Source: Cantharellus purpuraceus
Lineage: Eukaryota; Basidiomycota; Agaricomycetes; Cantharellales; Hydnaceae
Direction: 5' to 3'
DNA length: 64,000 nucleotides
Assembly (NCBI GenBank): GCA_025174535.1
Contig: JALBUN010000050.1
Location: forward strand, 62,001 to 126,000
The position numbers and the translations under genes are program-made. Under the pieces are notes generated by a model. That model did not search any database. It was given only the letters and a program-made list of their open reading frames with translations, and was not told the origin of the DNA. Below, in pieces: positions 9,551-20,165 of this stretch; position 1 is the stretch's first letter; each line of letters starts with the position of its first letter.

Positions 9551-9567
9551 GGGCAGGGCCCATAACC
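9551..9567 (-). other. Primer-binding site, initiator tRNA-Met anticodon arm
   Basis: On the minus strand the 5' LTR end ATCAACA is followed at once by GGTTATGGGCCCTGCCC. Its complement, GGGCCCATAACC, looks like the anticodon stem-loop of initiator tRNA-Met (CAU anticodon) and not a tRNA 3' end. This is the half-tRNA priming known from Drosophila copia and several fungal copia elements. Confidence 0.7.
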
Positions 9568-9801
9568 TGTTGATATCTGACTAGTATCAGTCTCAGTTGT
9601 GGTTCAGACAACTCAGTTGTATTATCACCTGACTAGTATCAGTATACATAGTCTAATAAGTATACATGTGTATCACTATGATGGATATTAACTCACCTCA
9701 GTTGTGGTTCAGACAACTGAGGGAAAAATACTACCGCGATAAGCGCTTAGCTGTCTCGTCGATAGCGTTGGCGTCTATGTATCTCGTTAGGACGAATCCC
9801 A
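9568..9801 (-). repeat. 5' LTR of the copia element, outer end truncated
   Basis: Starts TGTTGATATC on the plus strand like the left LTR and matches it to GAATCCCA, lacking the final ACA. It has no insertion. About nine CpGs cluster in 9735-9795 whereas the same stretch of the left LTR has none. Confidence 0.88.
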
Positions 9802-9950
9802 TGTGTCTTGACTATAAATTCGCAGGCTGACAGGATCAACTGGATGCTAGTATTTGGGAAGACCTGGCTACACAGTTCACATTGGTCCTTCAAAATTGCT
9901 CATAGCCTTCTCAAGTTTCATCAAGAAGTATGATCCTCTCAATAATTCAT

Positions 9951-12900
9951 TTAAAATAGGTCCACAGAACTGCGGCGAGGTGAAACAATTCCTATCACCT
10001 TACTGTTCAAGTCGAACACATCGCCTCCACGGTATGCAACTACATCAGCATCGCCTGCACCAACTTTAGCACCCAAAAGCTTCTCCAAATTAGTCGTCAC
10101 AAGCGCAAGAGCTTCCTTTCGTGACACATGCGCAGGATTATCCAACGCCGCCTGTTCATTCATCGCTTAGTGCTCCTTCAACCAATTATTCATTAGCACC
10201 CACCAACGCCGCATCAAACCGCGTATTCCGCGCACTCCAAGCCTCAAGGATACCGAGTCCAACTGTCACGTTATGCGCCATAAATCTCGCAATGGGTCCT
10301 TCCTCCGTGAGCGGAGGGCCAGGTAGACTGAAACAAACATCAGGCTTTCCAAATAATCATCCATTCAAATCAACACGCACATGACCTCCTGTTCCCACGT
10401 CCCAGGGAAGGACCGAGAAGGAACAAGAATTACGCCGATCCCAGCTTGCCCAATCTCATCCGCCACCAAATGTCCCTCGGCCGCTCCAACCAGCGTCAAC
10501 TTGAGACTCTGACCCATCGCACTGTCCACTTCCTTCTTGAGAGCGATCAAAGTTGCAATGATGTCCGCGCTTTCGGCATTCACCACCAGTGGGATCTCGC
10601 CCTGTCATTCTATATCAGACACCCTCACGAGCTTCCAGAGAATACTCCCCACCTTCGCAGCGCTGGTAAATACCTTCTGCTGCTCCCCTTCACCTCCTCC
10701 CAATAGTAACCGTCTGAGAGCCGCAATCTGAGTGCTCACGCTCGGAGAACCTCTACGCTCTATCGATACATGAATCCCAGTCACTTCCTGAATCATAGCT
10801 CCCTTCCTCTAACCGTCAGCAGACTTATTACCTTGTCACCAAATCAGAAACATGCCTGCGCCAACATGTGGCTCGCCCCTACAGAAAAGAACGTTCCAAG
10901 GCCAGAGAAGACACCGGAGTGGTCAGGAGCGCTGATCCCAGCACTCACCCCTGATCGGTACGCGAGCCTGGGAATAGAGTGTAAGTCCCAACCCCTTCAC
11001 CGATGACCACGACGATCTGCATACAGTGCATTTCGTGTGCCGAACTGCAGTCCATCTGCAGCCCTGATCACAGCGCCGTCACCACCAACAATACTAGGAA
11101 CGCTGCCACTCAGCGGATCGAACACCCTCCCGTCTTGCGTCGACGCCTCCCCGTCGATTTCACCGAGTCCAAGAGGTGCACCGAAAGATGTCAGACCCGG
11201 CGCAAGCGCACCTCCCTCAAGGTCGACAACTTCATACCCCATCAAATTCCCGACCCCACACGTGAGCGTCGATCCTGTACACGTGATTCTCCCTGCTTCA
11301 ACCACTACTACAGTACGCTCATTTTGTGACGTCCTGTCGAATGTGCTACCATCAAACGTCTGTTCGATCCCTACATCACTGTCCACGCGGGACCATACGC
11401 TCTGCACGTTGACAAATACAACATTCTTGACGCTCCTGGATGGCTTCAGAGGAGGTAATCCTTCATATTCCACCGCTTGTGCTGCCTCCTCGTCGAAGTT
11501 GGGAGTGTTAGGGACTTCTTGGAACGCAGCTGGCTTCTCGTGAACGTGTGGGTTGTCGATTTGGGGGATTCCATCAATGTAGACCTGCTTTGGGGTAGCA
11601 CCAAGGGAAAGTGGGTGACTATCCCATATGACGATATCTAGATATGGGTTTCAGCCACGCTGGTGTTGCAGTGAAATAGGTAACATACCCGCGTCATAGC
11701 CTGTTACGGGAATGAACGTCAGACGACTCCTGGGACATCCTTGCCTAACTCACCTTGCCTCAAAAACCCAATGCGGTGGTCTAGTCCGATCACGGTTGCT
11801 GGAGTCGTCGTGACGCTCGTGAGCGCCAGATTGGCCGGCAGACCATAATAATGTGCCTGCTGTGCCTCGTACAGAAGGAATCGCGAGTCCAACACTTACG
11901 TCGAGGTCATCAAGGACCAGACGAACGATGGAGATATGACTCACCTGGATGATCACTCTTCAGATGCAGGGCTACGTCAATGATAGAATACTACGATCGT
12001 AAAGTGTAGAGAATGACCTTCATCACGACGCGAAGGCCGCTGTCTGCCATCACACGCGGTGCGAATTCGGAACCTCGGAATGCCTCTCTCTTGTACCTGA
12101 TTTACGCATGTAAATATGGCGACCAGGTGAGAAAACGGTGCAATGACCTTGAATTGGTAGCAAAGACGGCGATGGCAGGGGTGACGCCCCAGGCCTTCTT
12201 GATGAGATCCGGGACTAAGTATGCCTCATGTGCGTGATGGAATGCAGCGATCGGGAATTTGAACTCATTGGTGAGCTATATGCAGCGTGATGTTAGTCGG
12301 CCAGAAACAGATCTACAGATATACGTACTCTGACCATACCGTCGAAATCGACGGCCTCGTAACAATGATTGTGGACCTGAATGTAACCGACTTGGATAAG
12401 AAGGTGGCTTAATGAACGTCTTACGCTTGTAGAACCTACTTTAACTTTGCCTCGAATGACGTCTGCCAGTGCTTCCCACTTGAGGTCGTCTGGGAACTCT
12501 TTGAGGCCAGACCAGCGTCCAGCCTCGGCAGCCGCACAATACTGATCTTGTCGCTGAACGAGCTGACGCGCTTCGTTGTACCTGATTAGAGCTTGATATT
12601 ATGATCGTCGAGACATGGGTAACATAAAGCACTCACGCCTCTCGGAAAGACCAAATAGTGTCCATGCGAGTGCCCTGGTAGACACGACCTAGTAATATCA
12701 TCAATCCGATGACCCAAGGGGGTCAGAGGAAACGGCACTCACTAGGATTTTCACCACAAGCGTGCCTAGGGAGAGGAGATAAACCATTGATAAGAGCACT
12801 GAGACTTTTTCCCTTACTTCATCTGTCTCCAACCGGTGGAATTGGAAGATCCAAGCTCCTCGATCAGCATGGCTGATGAAGAGCGCTCAAGTGTGGGTCG

Positions 12901-13718
12901 GAGCTTGACAGGGAACGCTTGCCCTCCTATTGCAAGTACACATCAATTACCATGTCATGTCCGAAAGTGCCAGTTCTCACCTATAGCGTTAGCACTTCCA
13001 GGCAAGATATTTGCACTCGTGACACCTCCTGAAATGGATAGAGCATATGCATCATCGTGGGTATTAAGACCGTCTAGTGATCGTAACCATGGTTGGGCTA
13101 TGCCCCACAGAGAGTTAGTATCATCTGCCCCACTGAGACTAGGTGAGGAGTCAACGCCAAGGTGCGAGTGCATGTCAACAATTCTGTAATCAGGGATTAT
13201 GACTCCATAGAAAATGGATTGAATAAAGGAAAGTACCCTGGCGTTACCCATGCACCTTGCGCGTCCACCGCCACAATATTTTGTCCATAATGTTTTCGGA
13301 CTTCAAGCTGATCGAGGCCACCCTCACCAACCCATTTGATGATGCCTCCATCCAGAACAATGTCGCCTCTGAATTGTTCATTTCCATAATCCCCTCCTGT
13401 CCAGATTGTGGCGTTATGTATCAAAACAGGCTTGGTTCCTGGAACAAAGCGGTTCGACTCGGTTCGGCTATAGAAATCCACAGGAATTCCAGGCAATGCC
13501 TTGAGGTCCGCACAGCGAGACAAGATGCTAGTGGCGTCAATAGGAAGTCGCTGTGCTCCATCGGTGCTGGAAAAGAGTTTCCAGAAAGACCGCAAATAAA
13601 AGAGTGCAATCAAGGATGCCGCGATGAGAGCCAGTGTAATTCTCTGGCGCTTTTGAGCTCGCTGTTTATGGTATACGGCGTGTTCGGCGTCAGGCTGGTG
13701 CAATGGCAGCTCACCCAT
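9951..13718 (-). CDS. Membrane-anchored amidohydrolase-superfamily protein
   Basis: A long, intron-rich gene of roughly 900 residues. The N-terminus (MGELPLHQ at 13718; an in-frame ATG at 13748 is the alternative) has one hydrophobic helix, TLALIAASLIALFYLRSFW, suggesting a type II membrane anchor. The composite amidohydrolase fold follows: VTPG then IVDMHSHLG across an intron at 13184-13236. Further metal-site candidates are VHNHCYEAVD, AAFHHAHEAY and KSDHP, and the beta-sandwich return is YDADIVIWDSHPLSLGATP. After that comes a long C-terminal extension (from about 11470 to 9951). It resembles imidazolonepropionase/CE9-type metal-dependent hydrolases common in basidiomycetes. The substrate is not predictable. 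The 3' end lies 150 bp from the copia element. Confidence 0.85.
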
Positions 13719-13748
13719 GGTATATAACCTTGTGGGGGTAGATAGCAA

Positions 13749-14277
13749 GTGCGGTGAGAAAGGATTCCATCCCCACAGCGTGCACGTGATATGAATTCTT
13801 GCCGACGGCGCACAGATCTATTTCCGGAGTAGCGAACTACTGTGGAAGCTTGGTCGACGGATCAGCGCAGCCAAGATATTTTTTACATCTTGATTGCTTC
13901 AAAGTTATTTAAGAACTCGAAGAGCTAAAGGTGTATCGTGAGTTGTAACCGTTACCCGTAACTGGTTCACACAATACTAATTACAGGACGCGACATACCA
14001 GGACCTATCGCTACTGCATCGTTGCCTGTGTTCAGATTGGTACTTTCGAATTTGCTCTATTGACTTCGCTAAGTTCGCTTACATGATCTGATGACATACC
14101 CTCTATCATGTCATGTTGGCCACAGGTATTGGCCGCCCCTAGTGCCGTCCATTCCCCCCACAGTGAACTAACACGACATACAGAACGTCGACTGACATCC
14201 AGGCAAGTGATGACGCAGCTTATGATTTTGAATTCGACAACGTCAACGGCAGTGAATCTGCATAGGTTACCTGTCAG
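13749..14277. promoter_or_regulatory. Divergent intergenic region between the amidohydrolase and ALG14
   Basis: The two genes are transcribed away from each other, so this 0.5 kb must contain both promoters. No convincing TATA box or repeated operator-like motif was noticed. Confidence 0.5.
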
Positions 14278-15215
14278 TTGAAGCATTGGCACCCTCATTG
14301 CGCGGCTGGTGGCTTGAGCATGGCTCTCATTCTGCTCATCATCTTTATGCTATTTGCCTTCGTCTCCCGAACGTATGCTATTCTTCCTCCTTCAAAACCA
14401 AAACGGCCTCGTTCCAGGCGGCCGCCTCACGCGACGTGTCACCTCGCCGTGTTTCTAGGTTCAGGTGTGAAGACACATCTATTCTCTGTATAATATGTCT
14501 GACAAGCCACCATATGAAGGGGGCCACACCAGCGAAGCTCTCCTTTTGCTATCAGCTATTGATCTGACTCGATATACCCCACGAACATACATTGTCAGTC
14601 AGGGTGACACATTAAGTACGCAACGCGCTCTGGCATTTGAATCCTCAAAAGAGATATCTACATCAACAAATGCAAGCCATTGCATTCTGTCTCATCACAA
14701 ATTCTAACTATCAATGCAGGCCTCTAGAAATGCATTTACTATCCTCCATGTTCCCCGTGCCCGACGAGTTCATCAGTCCCTACTCGGAACAATACCTACC
14801 GCGATACGTTCACTTGCCGCGTGTATATATCACGTCTGTCTCCGACCCATAATGATCCGTAAGCCTTTTGCGGACGTCCTGCTCGTCAACGGGCCTGGTA
14901 CATGTGTCATGCTCTGTGCCGCATGTTATCTTAGTCGCGTAAGTCCATCCATTTAATTCTCATTTTAAGCACCCCCAATGAACAACTTTATCCAGATGTT
15001 GTTTATTCCAAATCCACGATTGATATACGTGGAATCTTTCGCACGTGTCAGCTCATTGTCGTTGTCCGGTAGACTGCTTCGACCATTTGTCGATCGGTAA
15101 GTCATCACGATCAAGATCCCAAACGTAAAACAACAATGCTCTCAGATTCGTCGTTCAATGGCCAGAATCCCTGAAAGACGGACGCCGCGGCGAATGTCGA
15201 GGCTGGCTCGTTTGA
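14278..15215 (+). CDS. ALG14: ALG14, UDP-GlcNAc transferase membrane subunit
   Basis: Five exons: 14278-14464, 14520-14671, 14720-14938, 14996-15096, 15146-15215, giving 242 residues. An alternative start at 14320 gives 228 and begins directly with the membrane helix MALILLIIFMLFAFVS. The helix is followed by VFLGSGGHTSEAL (the family GGHT motif, split by intron 1), RYTPRTYIVSQGD, ILHVPRARRVHQS, VLLVNGPGTC, RLIYVESFARV and the terminal FVVQWPESL ... GWLV. Alg14 anchors the catalytic Alg13 to the ER membrane. The pair adds the second GlcNAc to dolichol-PP-GlcNAc in N-glycosylation. All exon phases close. Intron 3 (14939-14995) and the others are GT-AG, except intron 2, which is GC-AG. It converges on U2AF1, 160 bp apart. 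Confidence 0.93.
14672..14719 (+). other. GC-AG intron of ALG14 (48 bp)
   Basis: The donor is AAT|GCAAGC, the acceptor AATGCAG|G, and a CTAAC branch site lies at about 14704-14708. No GT donor in this stretch restores the frame into ASRNAFTILHVPRAR, whereas the GC donor joins in phase 0. Confidence 0.75.
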
Positions 15216-15375
15216 CATCATACAACATGTGCATTTGTATCCGGTCAATTTTTAGGGGCTCTTCTACCTACACTACTTGGCACATCCACGCGTAGGCGAA
15301 GCATCTTCGAGCTGTCACACAACAATGAGTCATACCCAGCAGCGCAATCTGAGTTACCAAAAAGTTACCCACGGG

Positions 15376-16278
15376 TCACCTCCTCCATCCTTCATCGCCT
15401 CCTCTTCTTGGACTTGCGCTTCTCTCTCTCCCATTTTTTTCCTTCCTTTGTCCAGGCTCCCATCCGCCACCAGTAGATTCCTTTGGTGGATTGATCCTGC
15501 GTTCAAGACGCTGTCCCGCTCGGAGCGACGACACTAACTCCTTGGATGCGAGCCGCAGATGCATGAAGTTGCAGAACCCGCCACGGTTACACTCGCCGTT
15601 TTCATTTTGCCGACAGCATGCCTCACGAAAGTCGGTTACGGGCGAAAGCTCGGCGTATAGCGGTCGACCGGCATACCAACGATTGTTGAGATTGTCCACC
15701 GCGGTTTGGGCCTCAGTCTCCCATTCATACCGAGCATAGACGTTTCCTATCAAGTGATCCCCCACATTGTCACATACATGCAGCTCTAGCAGGTGGCCGA
15801 ACTTCGCAAGTTCACTGCAGGACGAGGTAGTAATCAGTAAAATCCATGACATTAAGACATGATGGGCATACCAGTACAGATCCTCATACACTGCATCGAA
15901 CCCTTCCTGTAGCTCACGTTCATTGTACTTGCAACCAGGGTCGTGAGCAGGGTTGTGGTACACGTTTGGTAGGAGGATTGTCTGCGAAAAGGGTGGCTTG
16001 ATGTGTTTGCGAGAGCAGCGGTCACCGTGGCGGCAAGCACCTATCTATAAGCGATGGCTATCAACATAAAAGTTCGCAGGTAGTTGAATCTGCATACTTT
16101 GTAATAAAAAGAGCAATTGACGCGGTCCTGCTCTATATGACCCGTGTCAGTAAACGCCCTGAAGGCGACAGCACAGGTCCTTACCTGTCCCAAAGATCTG
16201 AGCTGCACGAGATAACAACCATTCAGCAACTGCGACAACATCAAAAGGCTCGATTGACGTACCCAAATGTGAGGCCAT
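15376..16278 (-). CDS. U2AF1: U2AF small subunit (U2AF35/U2AF23), 3' splice-site recognition
   Basis: The start is ATG at 16278; the first coding exon is only 16 nt (16278-16263, MASHL). The next exons give QIFGTEQDRVNCSFYYK, then IGACRHGDRCSRKHIKPPF and the large exon ending at the TGA at 15376. The first zinc finger is C-x8-C-x5-C-x3-H. The RRM contains LELHVCDNVGDHLIGNVYAR. The second finger (CRQNENGECNRGGFCNFMH) is C-x7-C-x5-C-x3-H, and a short RS-like tail follows (RSASPRR). An intron interrupts the start of the RRM between EDLY and ELAKFG. The protein pairs with U2AF large subunit and contacts the AG at the 3' splice site. The length of about 220 residues is close to the fission-yeast homologue. 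Confidence 0.93.
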
Positions 16279-17621
16279 GGTTCTGGCGACAAATGCTAAA
16301 AGCGATGGGAGAATGAATGGCAAGTGGCGGGGCTTGAATAAGCGACAGCCAGTTTCCCGGCGCTTCCCGCACTTTCTCCAGTGTTATAATCTGTTGCTGC
16401 GCTTCCGCTGGAATCCTGACATCGCCCGCAGCGCTGCGTCATCCATTTTGATCGGTTCTTCAGCTCCACTTGCATTAATTGCTGCGATCTGGAAGCTGGA
16501 GCGACAACACGCTCAACCCAAATCAACGGCTAGATTAGCTTTGCTTTTCTTCAGGTGTATACCACTGAAGGCCCTCTGCGTTTTCCAGCACAGGTTTCAT
16601 TTAAGTTCTCGTTAAATTACGTCTATTATCTTGATGCCACTACTGTCGTTACAGCCGTTGCGGTGTTTTCTACACTATCAAATGGAAAACGAGAACAAAT
16701 GTTGTCGAAGCTCTTAGCTTGTGGATACCGAAAGTGTCACCATGCTGTGGAGAAGACCAGCATCCAAAACCAGCATCCTATAAAGCAACAACACGTCCAG
16801 ATCCCACTGGTTAAGAAGAAGGCATGTATAATATCTCCAGCGCCCCCAGTCCACTCATTCAACAGGACACTTAGGGCCATGGCTTCTTCGGGGGCCTCGG
16901 CAATGCATGTGCGAAAAGTTGACACCCGGAGACAGTAGCCTGCTGCAGAGAATCCTGTAAGTGAGATGCAAGTAGCTCCGTCCAGGTGACCCCAAAGCTA
17001 TTCTACAAGCCCCGAGTACGTACAAGCCTCAATACCGCACAGGCGACTAGGCCTTCCACCTAATTTCTAATCGCACGCCCATCGGGGTCCCAACCCGGCA
17101 CGTGCCCCTTTAATTATACGGGAGCCACCCGAAGGATAAGCATGAACAGGCGTCGTACCCAATGCCGAACATGCTTGATGTCAACTCATCTGACAACACT
17201 GGTTGTGATATCCATTTCCGCGGCCCTGTAGTCGATATGATCGAGGTAGATCACTGCGTGATACCCCACCACTACGTGGTTGTGGTTGGAAAGGTCCCGA
17301 GAGGTTGCTATTAATATGGCAGGTCGATATTTGATCTCTTTCCGGCAATCACTGAATAAAGAGGGCACCGAGACCATAAAAGCGGATAGCTTATTTGAAA
17401 TCGATTAGCCTGCATACCAACGTGACTGAACGATTCATCACTGGGAACTGATGTAATCGTGTCAGGAAGCTGGTCTGTCCGCTTAATGTGGCGGCCCACC
17501 GGCATATTCTATTGCTCAGCCAAACTGAGATATATTCTCTCTTACTTCTAACTCTTTTTTAGCGCCAAACTTGCGTTCCTCCAGGCTTTACCACGAGCTG
17601 CATTTCAAATACTGTCCACAT
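16279..17621. other. Intergenic region, no supported gene
   Basis: Only short, unrecognised ORFs occur. A 62-codon minus ORF at 16737-16925 has a hydrophobic Trp/Cys-rich tail but no family resemblance, and its upstream splice signals are not convincing. The upstream promoter of U2AF1 must lie at the left edge. Confidence 0.4.
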
Positions 17622-17889
17622 ATGTTGCTTCTTGCTATTTCCGCAACAATCTTACCTAGTTTCCTACGGTGAGGCCTCAAGGGTGATTTAATGAAACCTG
17701 CTTAGTAACGCTAGCGATGGCGTATTGATGGAAGAGCCACAGCACGGGATAGTTATGGTAACTAACGTAGACGCGCTCGAGTCATGGCGATTGCTCTTCC
17801 ACCTTCTGGTTACTGGATCTATCACATTCAAGCTGGCGCAGAAGCGTGGGGTTCTTCGGGAACGTCGTGATACTGGTTCCCTCACCTAG
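17622..17889 (+). CDS. Possible two-exon small protein (73 aa)
   Basis: The first exon, 17622-17668, encodes the hydrophobic start MLLLAISATILPSFL. A 46-bp GT-AG intron (17669-17714) joins in frame to 17715-17889 (DGVLMEEPQHGIVMVTN, then ESWRLLFHLLVTGSITFKLA), ending at a TAG. The protein would have one N-terminal hydrophobic segment and an internal amphipathic stretch. It is unrecognised. The model rests only on frame continuity and splice consensus; the ORF could be chance. Confidence 0.25.
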
Positions 17890-18038
17890 GCTATGTAGCT
17901 GATCAAATTCCTGTGCTTGATTGTCGGGAATTATGTAAAAGACTACCTATTCTCTTGCTTGGAGAGGACCCAGTGCAAGGCTACCTAGTTCCTGCACCTT
18001 AGATGCCCTGTCCTACCATCTCCTGACAGTGCCAGGCG

Positions 18039-19656
18039 ATGGTCAAGTCAGTTATACCTGCTTTCGTGTTACTTGGACCCACCGTCGCCGTACATTCGTT
18101 CGTCTTAACTTATAGCACTCCTCGGCAGTGTGGCGACGTTAAGATAGCATGGACAAAGCCTTCTACATCTGCAGCGCAGCTCGTTTTCCCTCTTCAACTT
18201 CATATCCTTCCTTTCGATTCTACGGTTATATCTCGACGAATTCCTGGCTGGAACGCATCCATGACGTCGGGGTCCGCAAACTTCAAATTTAATCTGACTA
18301 GTGGTACGGACTTTCTCCTTGCAGTAACGGATGACACAGGGAAGGGTGTTGGACCTGCATCCGATGTGCAAACGGTCGCGACATCGCAAGATACGTCTTG
18401 TCTATCTACCAGCCGCCGTCTTCCCGGTAATTTCCAGGTCATCACCTCGCCACCCAACAGCTCTGAGTGTCCTTCGGTTAATGTTGAATGGGATGGCACG
18501 GTCAAAAGCCTTCGTCCTACTGTCCTCGGCTTCAGCCCTGGCCAACACCCCGTGAACATGGATCCCAACTCCTCGCGCATACCTACGGAACGCAGTATAC
18601 TCTCTACGGGGACCTTCACGAGCATGTCCAAAGTGGTAATTTTATTTCGTGACGGTAACACCACCGTTGGTCGGACATCCCAACTATTGACCGTTGGTGG
18701 TATGGATCAAGCTGGCTGCTCGAGTCCGCCAGATTCAGGGATGAGCGCATGGGCAAATTCAACTGGCGCATGTAAAGATCAATCAAGTTCACTCAATCTC
18801 AAGTACGTGACATAGCCATCTTTTGTCGTTTTGAATATGCTCCTACTGGATTGCTAATGCTACAATCTTTAGGGGAGCGGGCAGGGTGTTTGGAGGCACA
18901 AGCGCTGGAGTTGTCTGTCTCGCTGCTGTGCTCTTTGCCATATTTGTCATCCGTCGACGGTTCTTTCGCCGAGCTCGTGGACCTGACTTGGAAGAGGCAG
19001 GCACTCCACCCAAACAGTCAGACTCCGATGATCGTGGACTGGTTTCTCCATCTATTGCACCTCCAAATGCCACGAGCGAGTCTCACCACATTAATGAAGA
19101 CGAGGGAAAATCCCAAGATCCTGAAAAGGATGTCCTGGCCTTCTCTTCCCTGGATCTCGTTCACGCCACCCCCCTCCCTGTTACTCCAGGCTCGATAACA
19201 GTACGAAAATCCTGGACCTCCAGAACCTCTCAAGCCACCCTGACCACTCGATCTTCACCCTCGATGACCACTGACGAATCTAACTTCTTGCAATTCGCCA
19301 GAGCGTCGATCCCACACCATCTCCCCACCGGCATTCACCGAGCCAGCTCCACGCAGTCGCAAGTGGAGGGCCACTCAGTGAGCCGACCGGACAGTCCGAC
19401 GCTCCCCGACACGAAATCCCTGAAATCCTCACGCTTTACCGGACTGCCCGGACTTCCTGCGACGCCCAAAAGTTACAGACCACGCTCGCAACGCTCAGAG
19501 AAACGAGAACGGTACTTGAGGCTGGATCCAACGCTCGAAGAGACATTTCCAAGTGGAACTCCAGGCATGGAGAAACAGAGTCCCCTTAGCCCGTCAAGCT
19601 GGAAGAGTCGCGTGAGTCTCGCCAGTCGTGTGAGTCGGGCTCAGAGTGCTCAGTGA
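18039..19656 (+). CDS. Secreted/single-pass membrane protein with cytoplasmic tail
   Basis: Two exons, 18039-18802 and 18873-19656, give 515 residues; the 70-bp GT-AG intron joins LNLK to GAGRVFGGTSAG in frame. Visible parts are a signal peptide (MVKSVIPAFVLLGPTVAVHS) and a Ser/Thr/Pro-rich ectodomain with several N-x-S/T sites and few cysteines (residues about 20-255). A transmembrane helix GVVCLAAVLFAIFVI comes next, stopped by RRRFFRRAR. The cytosolic tail of about 230 residues is low in complexity and rich in Ser, Thr and Pro with an SRVSRAQSAQ end. This architecture is common among uncharacterised basidiomycete surface proteins and resembles Mid2-like sensors in layout only. The function is unknown. 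Confidence 0.82.
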
Positions 19657-20165
19657 CCTGCGAGTATTTTGTATACTTGACGGACGGCGGCGGAAGCACT
19701 GTCCTGGTCCCAGCGGCTTGCCTTTCCCCATGTGTACTGATTTACTCACCTCCTCGGGCGATGTTCAATATTTGGACGTAGGCGAGTGCCGATTTCGCCG
19801 TTCTTTTCGCCCCTCCCTTGAGCATGTCTATCGTCGCAACAGTACTTCATGTGAATGACTAGAGTTTATCATGCGCTCTGATGTATTTTTGTATCAGGTA
19901 GGCTTTATATATTAGCGGACATACTCAAATGTATACAATTCTGATGGGACTGAGGACGTTCGTTTTTGTTTTTCCCCCCAACTGCATGTCCTTCGTTAGA
20001 TTTCGTTTCGTCATCAATAGCATGTATTCATCGGATACACGAAGCGAGGGGACAGGAATGCGCGGGTGAGAAACATCACGTTGTAGACAGCATGGAAATC
20101 GAGAGCAAGGAGTAAGGAGTACATAAAAGCAGTGCATGGAAGGCCAGCCTCTGTTAATTGAATCT
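19657..20165. other. Convergent 3' intergenic region, no gene seen
   Basis: This lies between the ends of two convergent genes and contains only short chance ORFs. It presumably contains both transcript ends. Confidence 0.5.

Larger units (their letters stand above)
1721..9801 (-). mobile_element. Degenerate Ty1/copia LTR retrotransposon with nested insertions
   Basis: The element reads right to left: 5' LTR (9568-9801), primer-binding site, gag, protease, GAG-preintegrase, integrase, reverse transcriptase, RNase H, polypurine tract, 3' LTR (1721-2701). The domain order protease-integrase-RT-RNase H is diagnostic of copia. Removing the five nested solo LTRs (about 3.15 kb) and the insertion in gag (about 0.3 kb) leaves roughly 4.6 kb, a normal copia size. 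Coding regions carry several stops, frameshifts and a changed RT catalytic residue, so it cannot be autonomous. Clean target-site duplications were not found because the outer end of the 5' LTR has lost its last three bases. The 3' end of the neighbouring amidohydrolase gene is only 150 bp from its edge. Confidence 0.92.

Noticed and set aside
14640..14720. An AT-AC (minor spliceosome) intron starting at 'atatctac' in ALG14
   Set aside because: The donor lacks the ATATCCTT consensus and the GC-AG solution has an ideal branch site and correct phase.
16277..16615. 112-codon plus ORF upstream of U2AF1
   Set aside because: It starts at the U2AF1 start codon region in antisense and runs into the spacer; there is no domain or splice support.
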